Source: Streptomyces sp. D2-8 (lineage in GTDB: Bacteria; Actinomycetota; Actinomycetes; Streptomycetales; Streptomycetaceae). Taken from it: a DNA stretch of 64,000 nt. Below, one piece after another: positions 47,363-56,049 of this stretch (the first letter of the stretch is position 1; each line of letters opens with the position of its first letter). Made by a program: the position numbers and the translations under genes. The notes under the pieces are model-generated. The model had not been told where the DNA came from and did no database searches. It saw only the letters and a program-made list of their open reading frames with translations. The stretch covers positions 930,001-994,000 of the forward strand of contig NZ_JAAHBP010000001.1 in the NCBI RefSeq assembly GCF_023184515.1. The letters run 5' to 3'.

Positions 47363-47803
47363 ATGGCGGAACACACCAGCTCGAGCATCACCATCGAGGC
47401 GGCCCCGGCCGACGTCATGGCGGTCATCTCCGATTTCGCCCGCTACCCGGACTGGACCGGTGAGGTGAAGGAGGCGGAGGTCCTGAAGGCCGACGCCCAG
47501 GGCCGCGCCGAGCAGGTCCGCCTCGTCATGGACGCGGGCGCGATCAAGGACGACCAGGTCCTCGCATACACCTGGACGGGCGAGAACGAGGTCTCCTGGA
47601 CGCTCGTGAAGTCCCAGATGCTGCGTTCCCTGGACGGCTCGTACCTCCTCAAGCCGTCCGGCGCGGGCGGCACCGAGGTCACGTACGTGCTGACCGTGGA
47701 CGTCAAGATCCCCATGCTCGGCATGATCAAGCGCAAGGCGGAGAAGGTCATCATCGACAGGGCGCTGGCCGGCCTCAAGAAGAGGGTCGAAGCCGGCAAG
47801 TAG
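47363..47803 (+). CDS. SRPBCC (START/Bet v1-like) lipid-binding family protein
   Basis: A 146-aa protein with the START-like fold pattern: SSSITIEAAPADVMAVISDFARYPDWTG, RLVMDAGAIKDDQVLAYTW and a C-terminal long helix IIDRALAGLKKRVEAGK. SRPBCC domains bind hydrophobic ligands. The mycobacterial neighbour Rv2185c is of this kind and lies at the same place. Strong AGGAG site upstream of the ATG. It is probably co-transcribed with the ATPase gene, although that has its own leaderless-type promoter. Confidence 0.9.
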   Translation: MAEHTSSSITIEAAPADVMAVISDFARYPDWTGEVKEAEVLKADAQGRAEQVRLVMDAGAIKDDQVLAYTWTGENEVSWTLVKSQMLRSLDGSYLLKPSGAGGTEVTYVLTVDVKIPMLGMIKRKAEKVIIDRALAGLKKRVEAGK

Positions 47804-47862
47804 CCCCGGCCGCACACCCACCCGGCCCCAGCGGCGACACCGGGCGCCTCGGCAACGCCCGG

Positions 47863-47868
47863 TACCGT
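47863..47868 (+). promoter_or_regulatory. TACCGT hexamer 7 bases before ATG (leaderless pattern)
   Basis: TACCGT (47863-47868) precedes the ATG of the ArsA-like gene by 7 bases and no ribosome site is visible. Confidence 0.4.
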
Positions 47869-47875
47869 CAACCCC

Positions 47876-49045
47876 ATGCGCACCATCCTGATCACCGGCC
47901 CCGGCGGCAGCGGTCGTACCACCCTCGCGGCCGCGACCGCCTTGGCCGCGGCGTCCGAGGGCACCCGCACCCTCGTCCTCGGCACCGACCGCACGGACAC
48001 CCTCGGTGCCGCGCTGGGGGTGAAGACCGGCCCGGCCCCGGTCCAGGCAGCCCCGCACCTCACCGCCTGGCGCCCCGACGCCGCCCAGGACTTCCGCAGG
48101 GACCTCACCGCCCTCCAGGACCGCGCCTCCTCCGCCCTGGACCTCCTCGGCGCCTCCCGCCTCGACCCCGAGGAACTCACCGCCCTGCCCGGCGCCGAGG
48201 AACTCGCCCTGCTGCGCGCCCTGCGCGATGCCGCGCTGTCGGAGCAGTACGACACCCTCGTCGTCGACCTCCCCCCGGCCCCGCAGGCCCTCGCCCTCCT
48301 CGCCCTGCCCGAGGAACTCCGCCGCTACCTGCGCCGCCTCCTCCCGCCCGAACGGCAGGCCGCCCGCGCCCTGCGCCCCGTCCTCGGCCGCCTCGCCGGC
48401 GTCCCCATGCCCGCCGAGTGGCTTTACGGGACGTCAGCCCGCTGGGACCTGGAACTGGCCGCCGTCGAGGCGGTCCTCGCCGACCGCGACACCGTCGTAC
48501 GCCTGGTCGCCGAACCCGGCCCGGCCGGTGCCGACGCGCTGCGCACCGCCGGCCTCGGCCTCGCCCTGCGCGGTCTGCGCACCGACGTCGTGGTCGCCAA
48601 CCGCGTCCTGCCCGAGGCGTCCCCGGACACCTGGCTCGCCGGCCCGGTCGCCCAGCAGCGCAAGACGCTGGAGGAGTGGCGCCAGTCGTACGACGTCCGC
48701 ACCGTCGCCCACCTCGGAAGCGACCCGCGCGGCCTCGACGACCTCACCGCCCTCGCCGTGCCCGGCGTCGAGCAGGCGCCTCCCGCGGCCGACTGGTCCG
48801 TGACGGACCGGCTCGGCGAGGAAGGGGTACTCGTCTGGCAGATCCCGCTGCCCGGCGCCATACGCGAGGAACTGGACCTCGTACGGCGCGGCGACGAACT
48901 CGTCGTCACGGCGGGGCGGTTCCGCCGGCTCGTCCCGCTGCCCTCCGCGCTGCGCCGCTGCACCGTCGACGGGGCCGCCCTGCGCGAGGGCGAGCTGCGC
49001 ATCCGCTTCGCACCCGACCCGAAGCTGTGGCCCCGGACCCCGTGA
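47876..49045 (+). CDS. ArsA/GET3-like ATPase of unknown role
   Basis: The 389-aa protein begins TILITGPGGSGRTTLAAATA, a deviant Walker A (GPGGSGRTT instead of GKGGVGKT); TLVVDLPPAPQALALLAL serves as switch II region. ArsA/GET3 ATPases move metalloids or tail-anchored proteins; the loss of the intra-dimer Lys and the Ala-rich middle suggest a specialised or degenerate form. Mycobacteria encode a similar protein at this place (Rv2184c). The C-terminal domain has a GET3-like strand-helix pattern (QIPLPGAIREELDLVRRGDE LVV). Confidence 0.8.
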   Translation: MRTILITGPGGSGRTTLAAATALAAASEGTRTLVLGTDRTDTLGAALGVKTGPAPVQAAPHLTAWRPDAAQDFRRDLTALQDRASSALDLLGASRLDPEELTALPGAEELALLRALRDAALSEQYDTLVVDLPPAPQALALLALPEELRRYLRRLLPPERQAARALRPVLGRLAGVPMPAEWLYGTSARWDLELAAVEAVLADRDTVVRLVAEPGPAGADALRTAGLGLALRGLRTDVVVANRVLPEASPDTWLAGPVAQQRKTLEEWRQSYDVRTVAHLGSDPRGLDDLTALAVPGVEQAPPAADWSVTDRLGEEGVLVWQIPLPGAIREELDLVRRGDELVVTAGRFRRLVPLPSALRRCTVDGAALREGELRIRFAPDPKLWPRTP

Positions 49046-49147
49046 GCCGGCAGGCGGAATCGGACGGACCCGGCCGGTCCCGGCCGGTGAACCCGGTACG
49101 CCCGTTCGGGTAACGTCGTAGGGACGAACCGTAGTCAGGAGTCCGTC

Positions 49148-49648
49148 ATGAGCGAAGAGCTCCCCCCGTCCGACGCCGCCCGCGAAAAGGCCGCGGACGA
49201 GGTACGGGCGAGCGACGCCGACGCCTGGGCGACCGCGTGCGCCGAGGACCTCCAGGCGGAGAAGGCCCGCCGCCGCACCGAGTACGGCCCGCCCCCGGGC
49301 TCGGCGGCCGAGGAACTGAAGAAGCTCGTCGACGCCGTCGCCGAGAAACTGTCCGATGCGCAGTCCCCGCTGCTCGGCGCGGTCGCGGGGCCCGCCGCCC
49401 AGCAGGTCGTACGGCAGGTCGTCCAGCAGGCCAAGGACGCCGTGGAACCCGTCATCGAGCGCAATCCGGACGTCTTCGACCACCTGGCCGCGGCCGGGAA
49501 CGAACTGCTCGCCGCCTACCGCTCCGCCGTCCAGGCCCAGGAGCGGCGCTGGACCGGCCGCGACGACCAGGCGGACCCCGGTGACCGGGGCGAACGCCGG
49601 GACGGCGGCGACGACGCCGGTCCCGGGGAGCGCATCGACCTGGACTGA
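49148..49648 (+). CDS. DUF5304-like conserved protein upstream of glucokinase
   Basis: A 166-aa acidic protein (start MSEELPPSDAAREKAADEV) with an amphipathic central region AEELKKLVDAVAEKLSDAQ and VRQVVQQAKDAVEPVIE. No enzymatic motif. In S. coelicolor the gene directly upstream of glkA is SCO2127, which has been discussed in connection with glucose repression; this is the positional equivalent. A GGAG-containing site (AGGAGTCCGTC) precedes the ATG. It is separated by 131 bases from glkA. Confidence 0.8.
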   Translation: MSEELPPSDAAREKAADEVRASDADAWATACAEDLQAEKARRRTEYGPPPGSAAEELKKLVDAVAEKLSDAQSPLLGAVAGPAAQQVVRQVVQQAKDAVEPVIERNPDVFDHLAAAGNELLAAYRSAVQAQERRWTGRDDQADPGDRGERRDGGDDAGPGERIDLD

Positions 49649-49779
49649 GTCCCCGGCCCCGGCCGAGCGGCGGCCCCGGGCGGCCGCCCGGGGTGCCCAC
49701 CGTGCGGACGACGGCGGACCGACGGCAGGGCCTCGGGTACCGTTGGCCCCAGCGGGGCTCGACCGAAACTGAGGGATTC

Positions 49780-50733
49780 ATGGGACTCACCATCGGCGTC
49801 GACATCGGCGGCACGAAGATCGCGGCCGGCGTGGTCGATGAGGAAGGCAACATCCTCTCGACCCACAAGGTGCCGACCCCGGGCACGGCTGAGGGCATCG
49901 TGGACGCCATCGCCTCGGCGGTGGACGGCGCACGCGTCGGTCACGACATCGTCGGCGTGGGCATCGGTGCCGCCGGCTACGTGAACCGGCAGCGCTCCGA
50001 GGTCTACTTCGCGCCCAACATCCACTGGCGCAACGAGCCGCTCAAGGAGAAGGTCGAGGCCCGCGTGGGCCTCCCGGTGGTCGTGGAGAACGACGCGAAC
50101 GCCGCGGCATGGGGCGAGTACAAGTTCGGTGCCGGCAAGGGCCACCGCAACGTCATCTGCATCACGCTGGGCACCGGCCTCGGCGGCGGCATCATCATCG
50201 GCAACAAGCTGCGCCGCGGGCACTTCGGCGTGGCCGCCGAGTTCGGGCACATCCGTATGGTGCCGGACGGCCTGCTGTGCGGCTGCGGCTCGCAGGGCTG
50301 CTGGGAGCAGTACGCGTCGGGCCGGGCGCTGGTGAGGTACGCCAAGCAGCGCGCCAACGCCACCCCCGAGAACGCCGAGATCCTCCTCGGCCTCGGAGAC
50401 GGCACCCACGACGGCATCGAGGGCAAGCACATCTCCATGGCCGCCCGCCAGGGCGACCGGGTGGCCGTCGACTCCTACCGCGAGCTGGCCCGCTGGGTCG
50501 GCGCGGGCCTCGCCGACCTGGCCTCCCTCTTCGACCCCTCCGCGTTCATCGTCGGCGGCGGCCTCTCCGACGAGGGCGAGCTGGTCCTGGGCCCGATCCG
50601 GAAGTCCTACAAGCGCTGGCTGGTCGGCGGCAACTGGCGCCCGGTGGCCGAGGTCCGAGCCGCGGAGCTGGGCAACAAGGCCGGCCTGGTGGGAGCGGCC
50701 GACCTGGCGCGGGAGCCCGACCCGATCATGTGA
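49780..50733 (+). CDS. glkA: ROK-family glucokinase
   Basis: GlkA phosphorylates glucose with ATP and mediates carbon catabolite repression in streptomycetes. The 317-aa protein has the phosphate-binding TIGVDIGGTKIAAGVVD, VENDANAAAWGEYK with the catalytic Asp, ITLGTGLGGGIIIG, HIRMVPDGLLCGCGSQGCWEQ with His and three Cys for zinc (ROK signature) and FIVGGGLSDEG. Length equals that of S. coelicolor GlkA as I remember it. ATG 49780 follows a GAGGGA site. Confidence 0.97.
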   Translation: MGLTIGVDIGGTKIAAGVVDEEGNILSTHKVPTPGTAEGIVDAIASAVDGARVGHDIVGVGIGAAGYVNRQRSEVYFAPNIHWRNEPLKEKVEARVGLPVVVENDANAAAWGEYKFGAGKGHRNVICITLGTGLGGGIIIGNKLRRGHFGVAAEFGHIRMVPDGLLCGCGSQGCWEQYASGRALVRYAKQRANATPENAEILLGLGDGTHDGIEGKHISMAARQGDRVAVDSYRELARWVGAGLADLASLFDPSAFIVGGGLSDEGELVLGPIRKSYKRWLVGGNWRPVAEVRAAELGNKAGLVGAADLAREPDPIM

Positions 50734-50741
50734 CGCCCTGT

Positions 50742-50820
50742 CGCTTCCGGGGGCGCGGGGAACTGCGCGATGAGCCACATACGACCGGCACTCGCGTACA
50801 AACCCCGCGCCCCGAGCCAT
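50742..50820 (+). repeat. streptomycete intergenic repeat, short form, copy E
   Basis: It contains CCGGGGGCGCGGGGAACTGC and GCGATGAGCCAC, similar to copy D, then diverges and ends in CGCGCCCCGAGCC, which can pair back with the GGGGCGCGGG core. Confidence 0.75.
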
Positions 50821-50838
50821 GGGGCGTAAATTCATCAC

Positions 50839-51597
50839 ATGCCCCTGCTCCCCAACTCCCGTACCGAACCCGACGGTTCCGCGGTCATCAGGGTCCTCAG
50901 CTACAACATCCGCTCCATGCGTGACGACACCGCCGCCCTGGCCCGCGTCATCAAGGCCTGCGCACCCGACCTGGTCCTGGTCCAAGAAGCCCCCCGCTTC
51001 TTCCGCTGGCGCAAGAAACTCGCCCGCCTGGCCCTCGCCTCCGACCTGGTGATCGTCACCGGCGGCGCCACCACCACAGGCCCGGCGATCCTCAGCTCGC
51101 TCCGGGCGAGCGTCGAACGCACGGAGGACGTCCTCTTGCCCCCCACCCCCGGCCTGCACCGCCGTGGCTTCGCCACCGCGGTCGTCCGGTTCGCCGGCAC
51201 CCGCCTCGGCGTGCTCAGCTGCCACCTGTCCCTCCGGAAGGACGAGCGCTACGAGCAGTCCGGCATGCTCCTGGACCGGCTCGCCGCCCTGGGTGCGGAG
51301 CACGCGATCGCCGGCGGCGACCTCAACGAACGCCCCGACGGCCCGGCCTTCCGCCGGCTGACCGACGGTCTGACCGACTGCCGGGCCGCGGCCCCCTGGG
51401 GCGGTGAACACACCTGGACGCCCACCGACCCCTACCAGCGCATCGACGCGATCTTCGCGACGCAGGGCATCGAGGTGCTGGGCTGCGGCGTGCCGTCCGG
51501 GCAGCCGGGAGTGTCCGACGCAGACCTGAGGGCGGCCACGGACCACCTCCCGGTCCTGGCCGCCCTCAGAGTCCCGGCTTCCCCAGGGGCCTTCTGA
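50839..51597 (+). CDS. endonuclease/exonuclease/phosphatase-family protein
   Basis: A 252-aa EEP-fold protein: VLSYNIRSMRDDTAALARVI, VLVQEAPRF with the metal-binding Glu, LSCHLSLRKDERYEQ, AGGDLNERPDG, QRIDAIFAT and ATDHLPVLAAL. All active-site residues are present. The substrate may be a phosphodiester or sphingolipid-like molecule; it cannot be told from this. Start at ATG 50839 (MPLLPNSRTEP). Its end pairs with a convergent terminator. Confidence 0.9.
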   Translation: MPLLPNSRTEPDGSAVIRVLSYNIRSMRDDTAALARVIKACAPDLVLVQEAPRFFRWRKKLARLALASDLVIVTGGATTTGPAILSSLRASVERTEDVLLPPTPGLHRRGFATAVVRFAGTRLGVLSCHLSLRKDERYEQSGMLLDRLAALGAEHAIAGGDLNERPDGPAFRRLTDGLTDCRAAAPWGGEHTWTPTDPYQRIDAIFATQGIEVLGCGVPSGQPGVSDADLRAATDHLPVLAALRVPASPGAF

Positions 51598-51622
51598 CGG
51601 ATCTCCGCAGGAGAAAGCCCCT
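51585..51622. terminator. stem-loop spanning two convergent stop codons
   Basis: AGGGGCCTT (51585-51593) pairs with AAAGCCCCT (51614-51622) with one G-T mismatch, and an inner CTG/CAG stem continues. It covers the stop codons of both convergent genes. Confidence 0.6.
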
Positions 51623-52247
51623 AGACGACCGCCCCCCGCCCGGGGTCGTCGTCGTCCTCGTCGTCCGTGCGCATGCGCATCACCAGCGTCGCGAACCCGC
51701 CGACGAACCCGCCGATCCCCAGCGTGGCCAGCCACCAGGTCATGTCCCAGCCGAGCAGCACGGCCAGCAGGAGCAGCACCGGCCCGCCGAGCACGCCGAG
51801 CCAGGCGAACTTGGCGGTCGGGTCGGCGGTGGGCAGCGGGGGCGGCTCCGGGGGCACGAAGTGGCCCTCGTCGTCCTCGTCGAAGTCGTCCTCGGTGGGC
51901 TCGGGCGTCGTGTAGTCGCGCGGGCCGACGCCGGGCGCGAAGGAGACCGAGCCGCCCAGGGGCTTCACGGGCGTGTCCCCGGGCCCCTCGGCCTCCTGCG
52001 GCTCGGCGGGCTTGACCGTGTCCCCGGACTTCACGGCCGTGTCGGTCCTGTCGCCGGTCCCGGCGTCGTTGGTCCCCGTCGCCGGCAGGGCCAGGTCCTC
52101 GATCGACTTGAACGGCTTGGCGCCCGGCGGGTCCGGCGGCTCGTCGCCGTACCCGGCGACGATCGCAGCCCAGGCGGCCTCCTCGTCGAAGGGGACGCCC
52201 TTCTCGTCCGGCTCCCGGCCCTCGCGGTCGGAGTCGTGCTCAGCCAC
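51621..52247 (-). CDS. acidic membrane protein of unknown function
   Basis: The 208-aa protein has an acidic N-terminal two thirds (AEHDSDREGREPDEKGVPF, DEEAAWAAIVAGYG, EPTEDDFDEDDEGHFVPPEP) followed by two hydrophobic helices (WLGVLGGPVLLLLAVLLGW and WWLATLGIGGFVGGFATLVM) and a DEDDDD tail. The FVPPEPPPLPTADPTAKFAWLG block marks a family common in streptomycetes but unassigned. GTG 52247 lies within the last codons of the upstream hydrolase gene, so the genes are coupled. Confidence 0.85.
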   Translation of the reverse strand: MAEHDSDREGREPDEKGVPFDEEAAWAAIVAGYGDEPPDPPGAKPFKSIEDLALPATGTNDAGTGDRTDTAVKSGDTVKPAEPQEAEGPGDTPVKPLGGSVSFAPGVGPRDYTTPEPTEDDFDEDDEGHFVPPEPPPLPTADPTAKFAWLGVLGGPVLLLLAVLLGWDMTWWLATLGIGGFVGGFATLVMRMRTDDEDDDDPGRGAVV

Positions 52248-53037
52248 CTGCGGTCGTCCCTTCCTTGCCGAGCCCGGGCTCCTTGCCGAGGCCGGACGCG
52301 ATGCGGCCGATGAACGCGAGGCTCTCCTCGTGGATCCGGTCCGCGTCATGGTCCAACGTGGCGACGTGGTAGCTCTGTTCCAGGATGACCTCTTTCACGT
52401 CCGTCGACGAGATGCGGCTGAGGATCCGGGCCGAGTCGGCGGGCGGCACCACATGGTCCTGCGGGCTGCGCATCAGCAGCACCGGCTGGGTGACCTGCGG
52501 CAGCTCGCGGTCGGTGGCCTGGAAGAACCGGCGCAGCGAATGCGCCGCGTGCAGCGGCACCCGGTCGTAGCCGAGCTCCTTGCCGTCCGGCTTGGCGATG
52601 TCGCTGGCGATGCCCTTCGTCGCGGGGACGAGGTGGCGCACCACCGGCAGGGCGTGCGCGGCCAGGCCGTGCACCTTGTTCGCGGGGTTGACCACCATGA
52701 CACCGCGGACGGCGTCGCCGTGCTTCGCGGCCAGCCGCAGGGCCAGCGCGCCGCCCATCGACAGACCGGCCACGAAGACCGTCTCGCGGCGCTCGCACAG
52801 CAGGCGCAGCGCGCGGTCCACCTCCGCGTACCAGTCCTGCCAGCCGGTGATCCGCAGGTCCTCCCAGCGCGTGCCGTGTCCGGGCAGCAGCGGCAGGGAG
52901 ACGGTCAGGCCGTGCTCGGCGAGGTGCTCCGCCCAGGGGCGCAGCGACTGCGGTGATCCGGTGAAGCCGTGGCAGAGGAGCACGGCCACCTCTCCGCCCT
53001 CGTGGTGAAACGGCTCGGCTCCGGCAAGGACCGGCAC
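52240..53037 (-). CDS. alpha/beta hydrolase (carboxylesterase/lipase type)
   Basis: The 265-aa protein has VAVLLCHGFTGSPQSLRPW (oxyanion region), nucleophile elbow GLSMGGALAL, acid Asp in RSPQDHVVPP and His in EQSYHVATLDHD. This is the pattern of short-chain carboxylesterase Est30/monoacylglycerol lipase types. Substrate not specified. The GTG at 53037 has an ideal AGGAGG 6 bases upstream. It overlaps the next gene by 8 bases and is divergent from plsC. Confidence 0.93.
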   Translation of the reverse strand: MPVLAGAEPFHHEGGEVAVLLCHGFTGSPQSLRPWAEHLAEHGLTVSLPLLPGHGTRWEDLRITGWQDWYAEVDRALRLLCERRETVFVAGLSMGGALALRLAAKHGDAVRGVMVVNPANKVHGLAAHALPVVRHLVPATKGIASDIAKPDGKELGYDRVPLHAAHSLRRFFQATDRELPQVTQPVLLMRSPQDHVVPPADSARILSRISSTDVKEVILEQSYHVATLDHDADRIHEESLAFIGRIASGLGKEPGLGKEGTTAGG

Positions 53038-53224
53038 CTTCGGCCTCCTGGTCGTGAGAAGGGACTGGCACGATCACGGAATGTCACGGAACGTCATGGA
53101 AGGGGTCGCACGGCGTTCGCGGGACCTTCACCGTACGCGACCGCACTGACACCGACCAGGGCCGTCGGAGCCTTTGACGGCGCTCCGGGTTATGGTCTGA
53201 TCGACACATACAGGAGGCACTCGG

Positions 53225-54049
53225 TTGTTGTACGGCACGATGAAGGTCACCATCGGGGGTCCGCTGAAGCTCGCCTTCAGACCCTGGGTGGAGGGCCTGG
53301 AGAACGTACCCGCCGAGGGCGCAGCGATCCTGGCGAGCAATCACCTGTCGTTCTCCGACTCGTTCTTCCTGCCCGCGGTCCTGGACCGCAAGGTCACTTT
53401 CATCGCGAAGGCCGAGTACTTCACCACGCCCGGTGTGAAGGGCCGGCTGACGGCCGCCTTCTTCAAGGGGGTCGGGCAGCTCCCCGTGGACCGCTCGGGT
53501 GCGCGCGGCGCGGGTGAGGCCGCCATCAAGAGCGGCATAGACGTGCTGGAGCGCGGTGAGCTGTTCGGGCTCTACCCGGAGGGCACGCGCTCGCCCGACG
53601 GACGGCTCTACCGGGGCAAGCCGGGCGGCCTCGCGCGCGTGGCGCTCGCGACCGGCGCGCCCGTCATCCCCGTCGCCATGATCGACACGGAGAAGATCCA
53701 GCCGCCCGGGAAGGTCATGCCGAAGCTGATGCGGCCCGGCATCCGGATCGGCAAGCCCCTGGACTTCAGCCGCTACCAGGGCATGGAGCACGACCGGTTC
53801 GTGCTGCGCGCGGTGACCGACGAGGTCATGTACGAGATCATGAAGCTCTCCGGCCAGGAGTACGTCGACATGTACGCCACGGCCATGAAGCGGCAGCTCA
53901 CGGAAGCGGCGAAGGCGGAGAAGGAAGCCGAGAAGGCGGCCAAGGCCGCTCTCGCGCGGGCCGAGAAGGAACAGGCCGAGAAGGAAAAGGCCGAGAAGGA
54001 AAAGGCCGAGAAGGAAAAGCAGACGGAGCAGCGGCGGACCGAGCCCTAG
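53225..54049 (+). CDS. 1-acyl-sn-glycerol-3-phosphate acyltransferase-like (PlsC)
   Basis: The 274-aa protein has the acyltransferase boxes ASNHLSFSDSFFLPA (HX4D, His40), GVGQLPVDRSGARG, LYPEGTRSPDGRLYRG and PVIPVAMI. It acylates lysophosphatidate or a related acceptor at the membrane. The C-terminal ~45 residues are a highly charged Lys/Glu/Ala helix built from 5-residue units. TTG 53225 is the likely start since AGGAGG lies 7 bases before it. The mycobacterial counterpart is Rv2182c. Confidence 0.93.
   Translation: MLYGTMKVTIGGPLKLAFRPWVEGLENVPAEGAAILASNHLSFSDSFFLPAVLDRKVTFIAKAEYFTTPGVKGRLTAAFFKGVGQLPVDRSGARGAGEAAIKSGIDVLERGELFGLYPEGTRSPDGRLYRGKPGGLARVALATGAPVIPVAMIDTEKIQPPGKVMPKLMRPGIRIGKPLDFSRYQGMEHDRFVLRAVTDEVMYEIMKLSGQEYVDMYATAMKRQLTEAAKAEKEAEKAAKAALARAEKEQAEKEKAEKEKAEKEKQTEQRRTEP
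53959..54018. repeat. four 15-bp tandem units in the plsC 3-prime end
   Basis: GGCCGAGAAGGAAMA units at 53959, 53974, 53989 and 54004 encode the repeated EKEKA motif of the acyltransferase tail. Slippage could alter tail length in frame. Confidence 0.8.
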
Positions 54050-54077
54050 GCGGGGCCGGGGTCGGGGGGCGGGGGAG

Positions 54078-55310
54078 ATGGCCAAGCGCGAGCGTGTGAT
54101 GAGGATGTCGGTCGAGCAGCCGCTGTGGCGTGCGCTCACCGCCTACCGGGTGCTCACGATGCTGTACGCGGTCGGCCTGTTCGCCACCGCCCACGACGAG
54201 TTCGTCCGCCCCTGGGTCGCCGTCGGCTACTACGCGGTGCTGTGCGGGTGGACCCTGGCCACCCTGCCCCGGGTCGCGAACGCCGCCCGCTGCACCAAGC
54301 GGTTCCTCGCCGCCGACCTCACCGTCGCCGTCGCCGGCATCCTGCTCACGCCCGTCGCCGACGCGCACGAGCGGGTCCAGGCGGGCGGCCCGACCCTGCC
54401 GTCGATATGGACCGCCGGTGCCGTTCTCGCCTTCGCCATCAAGGGCGGCTGGCGCTGGGCGGCCCTCGCCTCCACCCTCGTGGCCGTCGCCAACCTGGTC
54501 GAGCGCGGCAGCCCGGCCCGCGACACCGTCCACAACGTCATCCTGGTCTGCATCGCCTCCGTCGCCATCGGCTACGTCGTCGAGGTAGCCCGCGCCTCCG
54601 AGCGCACCCTCGCCCGCGCCCTGGAGATCGAGGCCGCCACGCGGGAGCGGGAACGCCTCGCCCGCGACATCCACGACAGCGTGCTCCAGGTGCTGGCGAT
54701 GGTGCAGCGCCGCGGGGCCGTGATCGGGGGAGAGGCGGCCGAGCTGGGCCGGATGGCCGGCGAGCAGGAGGTCGCGCTGCGCACCCTGGTCTCCGGCGGA
54801 CTCGTCCCCCTCTCGCGGGTCTCGGAGGACGCCGCCGAGGGCGCGGTCGTCCGGGCCGTCGACGACGACGACGAGGAGCCGGAGCCGGGCGGCCCCATCG
54901 ACCTGCGCGCCCTGCTCGCGCCGTACGCGGGGGCCATGGTCAGCCTCGCCGAACCGGGCGCGCCCGTGCCGCTGGCGCCGGTCGCCGCCCGGGAGGTGGC
55001 CGCCGCCGTCGGGGCCGCCCTGGACAACGTCCGCCGGCATGCCGGTCAGGACGCGCGTGCCTGGATCCTGGTCGAGGACGAGCCGGACGAGGTGATCGTC
55101 ACCGTACGGGACGACGGGCCCGGCATCCCGGCGGGCCGGCTCGTCCAGGCCGAGGGCGAGGGGCGGCTCGGTGTCGCCCTGTCGATCCGCGGCCGGCTGC
55201 GCGACCTCGGCGGCAGCGCGGAGCTGATCTCGGTGCCGGGCCAGGGCACGGAGGTCGAGCTGAAGGTACCGAAGGACGCGAACACTCGGGGGAAGGCGGA
55301 GCAGCGATGA
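54078..55310 (+). CDS. macS: MacS-like sensor histidine kinase
   Basis: The 410-aa kinase has about five N-terminal membrane helices (residues 20-170), phosphoacceptor RLARDIHDSVLQVLAMVQRR (HisKA_3 type) near 200, and ATP-binding boxes VGAALDNVRRHAGQ, VRDDGPGIP and LGVALSIRGRL. It has a Glu/Asp-rich loop (DDDDEEPEPGGP). Position between plsC and pfkA matches MacS of S. coelicolor, whose MacRS system regulates morphogenesis and actinorhodin. Its stop overlaps macR (ATGA). Confidence 0.9.
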   Translation: MAKRERVMRMSVEQPLWRALTAYRVLTMLYAVGLFATAHDEFVRPWVAVGYYAVLCGWTLATLPRVANAARCTKRFLAADLTVAVAGILLTPVADAHERVQAGGPTLPSIWTAGAVLAFAIKGGWRWAALASTLVAVANLVERGSPARDTVHNVILVCIASVAIGYVVEVARASERTLARALEIEAATRERERLARDIHDSVLQVLAMVQRRGAVIGGEAAELGRMAGEQEVALRTLVSGGLVPLSRVSEDAAEGAVVRAVDDDDEEPEPGGPIDLRALLAPYAGAMVSLAEPGAPVPLAPVAAREVAAAVGAALDNVRRHAGQDARAWILVEDEPDEVIVTVRDDGPGIPAGRLVQAEGEGRLGVALSIRGRLRDLGGSAELISVPGQGTEVELKVPKDANTRGKAEQR

Positions 55311-55996
55311 CGGAGACCACCCAAGACCTCCAGGACCCGATCAAGGTCATGGTCGTCGACGACCACCCCATGTGGCGCGACGCCGTCGCCCGCGACCTGG
55401 CCGAGTCGGGCTTCGAGGTGGTCGCCACCGCGGGCGACGGCGACCAGGCCGTGCGGCGCGCCAAGGCCGCCGCACCCGACGTCCTCGTGCTCGACCTGAA
55501 CCTGCCCGGCAAGCCCGGTGTGCAGGTCTGCAAGGAGGTCGTCGCCGCGAACCCCGCACTGCGGGTCCTGGTGCTGTCCGCGAGCGGTGAGCACGCCGAC
55601 GTCCTGGAGGCCGTGAAGTCCGGCGCGACCGGCTATCTGCTGAAGTCGGCCTCCACCGGGGAGCTGCAGGACGCGGTCCGTCGCACGGCCGTCGGCGACC
55701 CGGTCTTCACCCCCGGCCTCGCCGGGCTGGTCCTCGGCGAGTACCGCCGCCTGGCCTCCGAACCGGGCCCCGCCCCCGACACCGACGAACCGAAGGCGCC
55801 CCGGCTCACCGACCGCGAGACCGAGGTGCTCCGCCTGGTCGCCAAGGGCCTGAGCTACAAGCAGATCGCCGAACGCCTGGTCATCTCCCACCGCACGGTG
55901 CAGAACCACGTCCAGAACACCCTGGGCAAGCTCCAGTTGCACAACCGCGTGGAGCTCGTCAGGTACGCGATCGAGCGCGGCCTCGACGACGAGTGA
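55307..55996 (+). CDS. macR: MacR-like NarL-family response regulator
   Basis: The 229-aa regulator has receiver residues VVDDHPMW, phosphoacceptor Asp in VLVLDLNLPGKPG, Ser in VLSASGEHAD and Lys in YLLKSASTGE, with a LuxR-type domain LTDRETEVLRLVAKGLSYKQ and VISHRTVQNHVQN at the end. It is coupled to macS by ATGA overlap. MacR in S. coelicolor binds sites upstream of membrane-protein and aerial-development genes; the sequence of those sites was not searched here. Confidence 0.92.
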   Translation: MTETTQDLQDPIKVMVVDDHPMWRDAVARDLAESGFEVVATAGDGDQAVRRAKAAAPDVLVLDLNLPGKPGVQVCKEVVAANPALRVLVLSASGEHADVLEAVKSGATGYLLKSASTGELQDAVRRTAVGDPVFTPGLAGLVLGEYRRLASEPGPAPDTDEPKAPRLTDRETEVLRLVAKGLSYKQIAERLVISHRTVQNHVQNTLGKLQLHNRVELVRYAIERGLDDE

Positions 55997-56049
55997 GGCG
56001 CACGTCACACTGACCCTTCGTCAGGCACCTGCGGCGAAGGGACTGTTCC

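Noticed and set aside
53959..54018. Frameshift or assembly artefact in the plsC 3-prime end
   Set aside because: The 15-bp units stay in frame and code for a regular charged helix ending in a normal stop.
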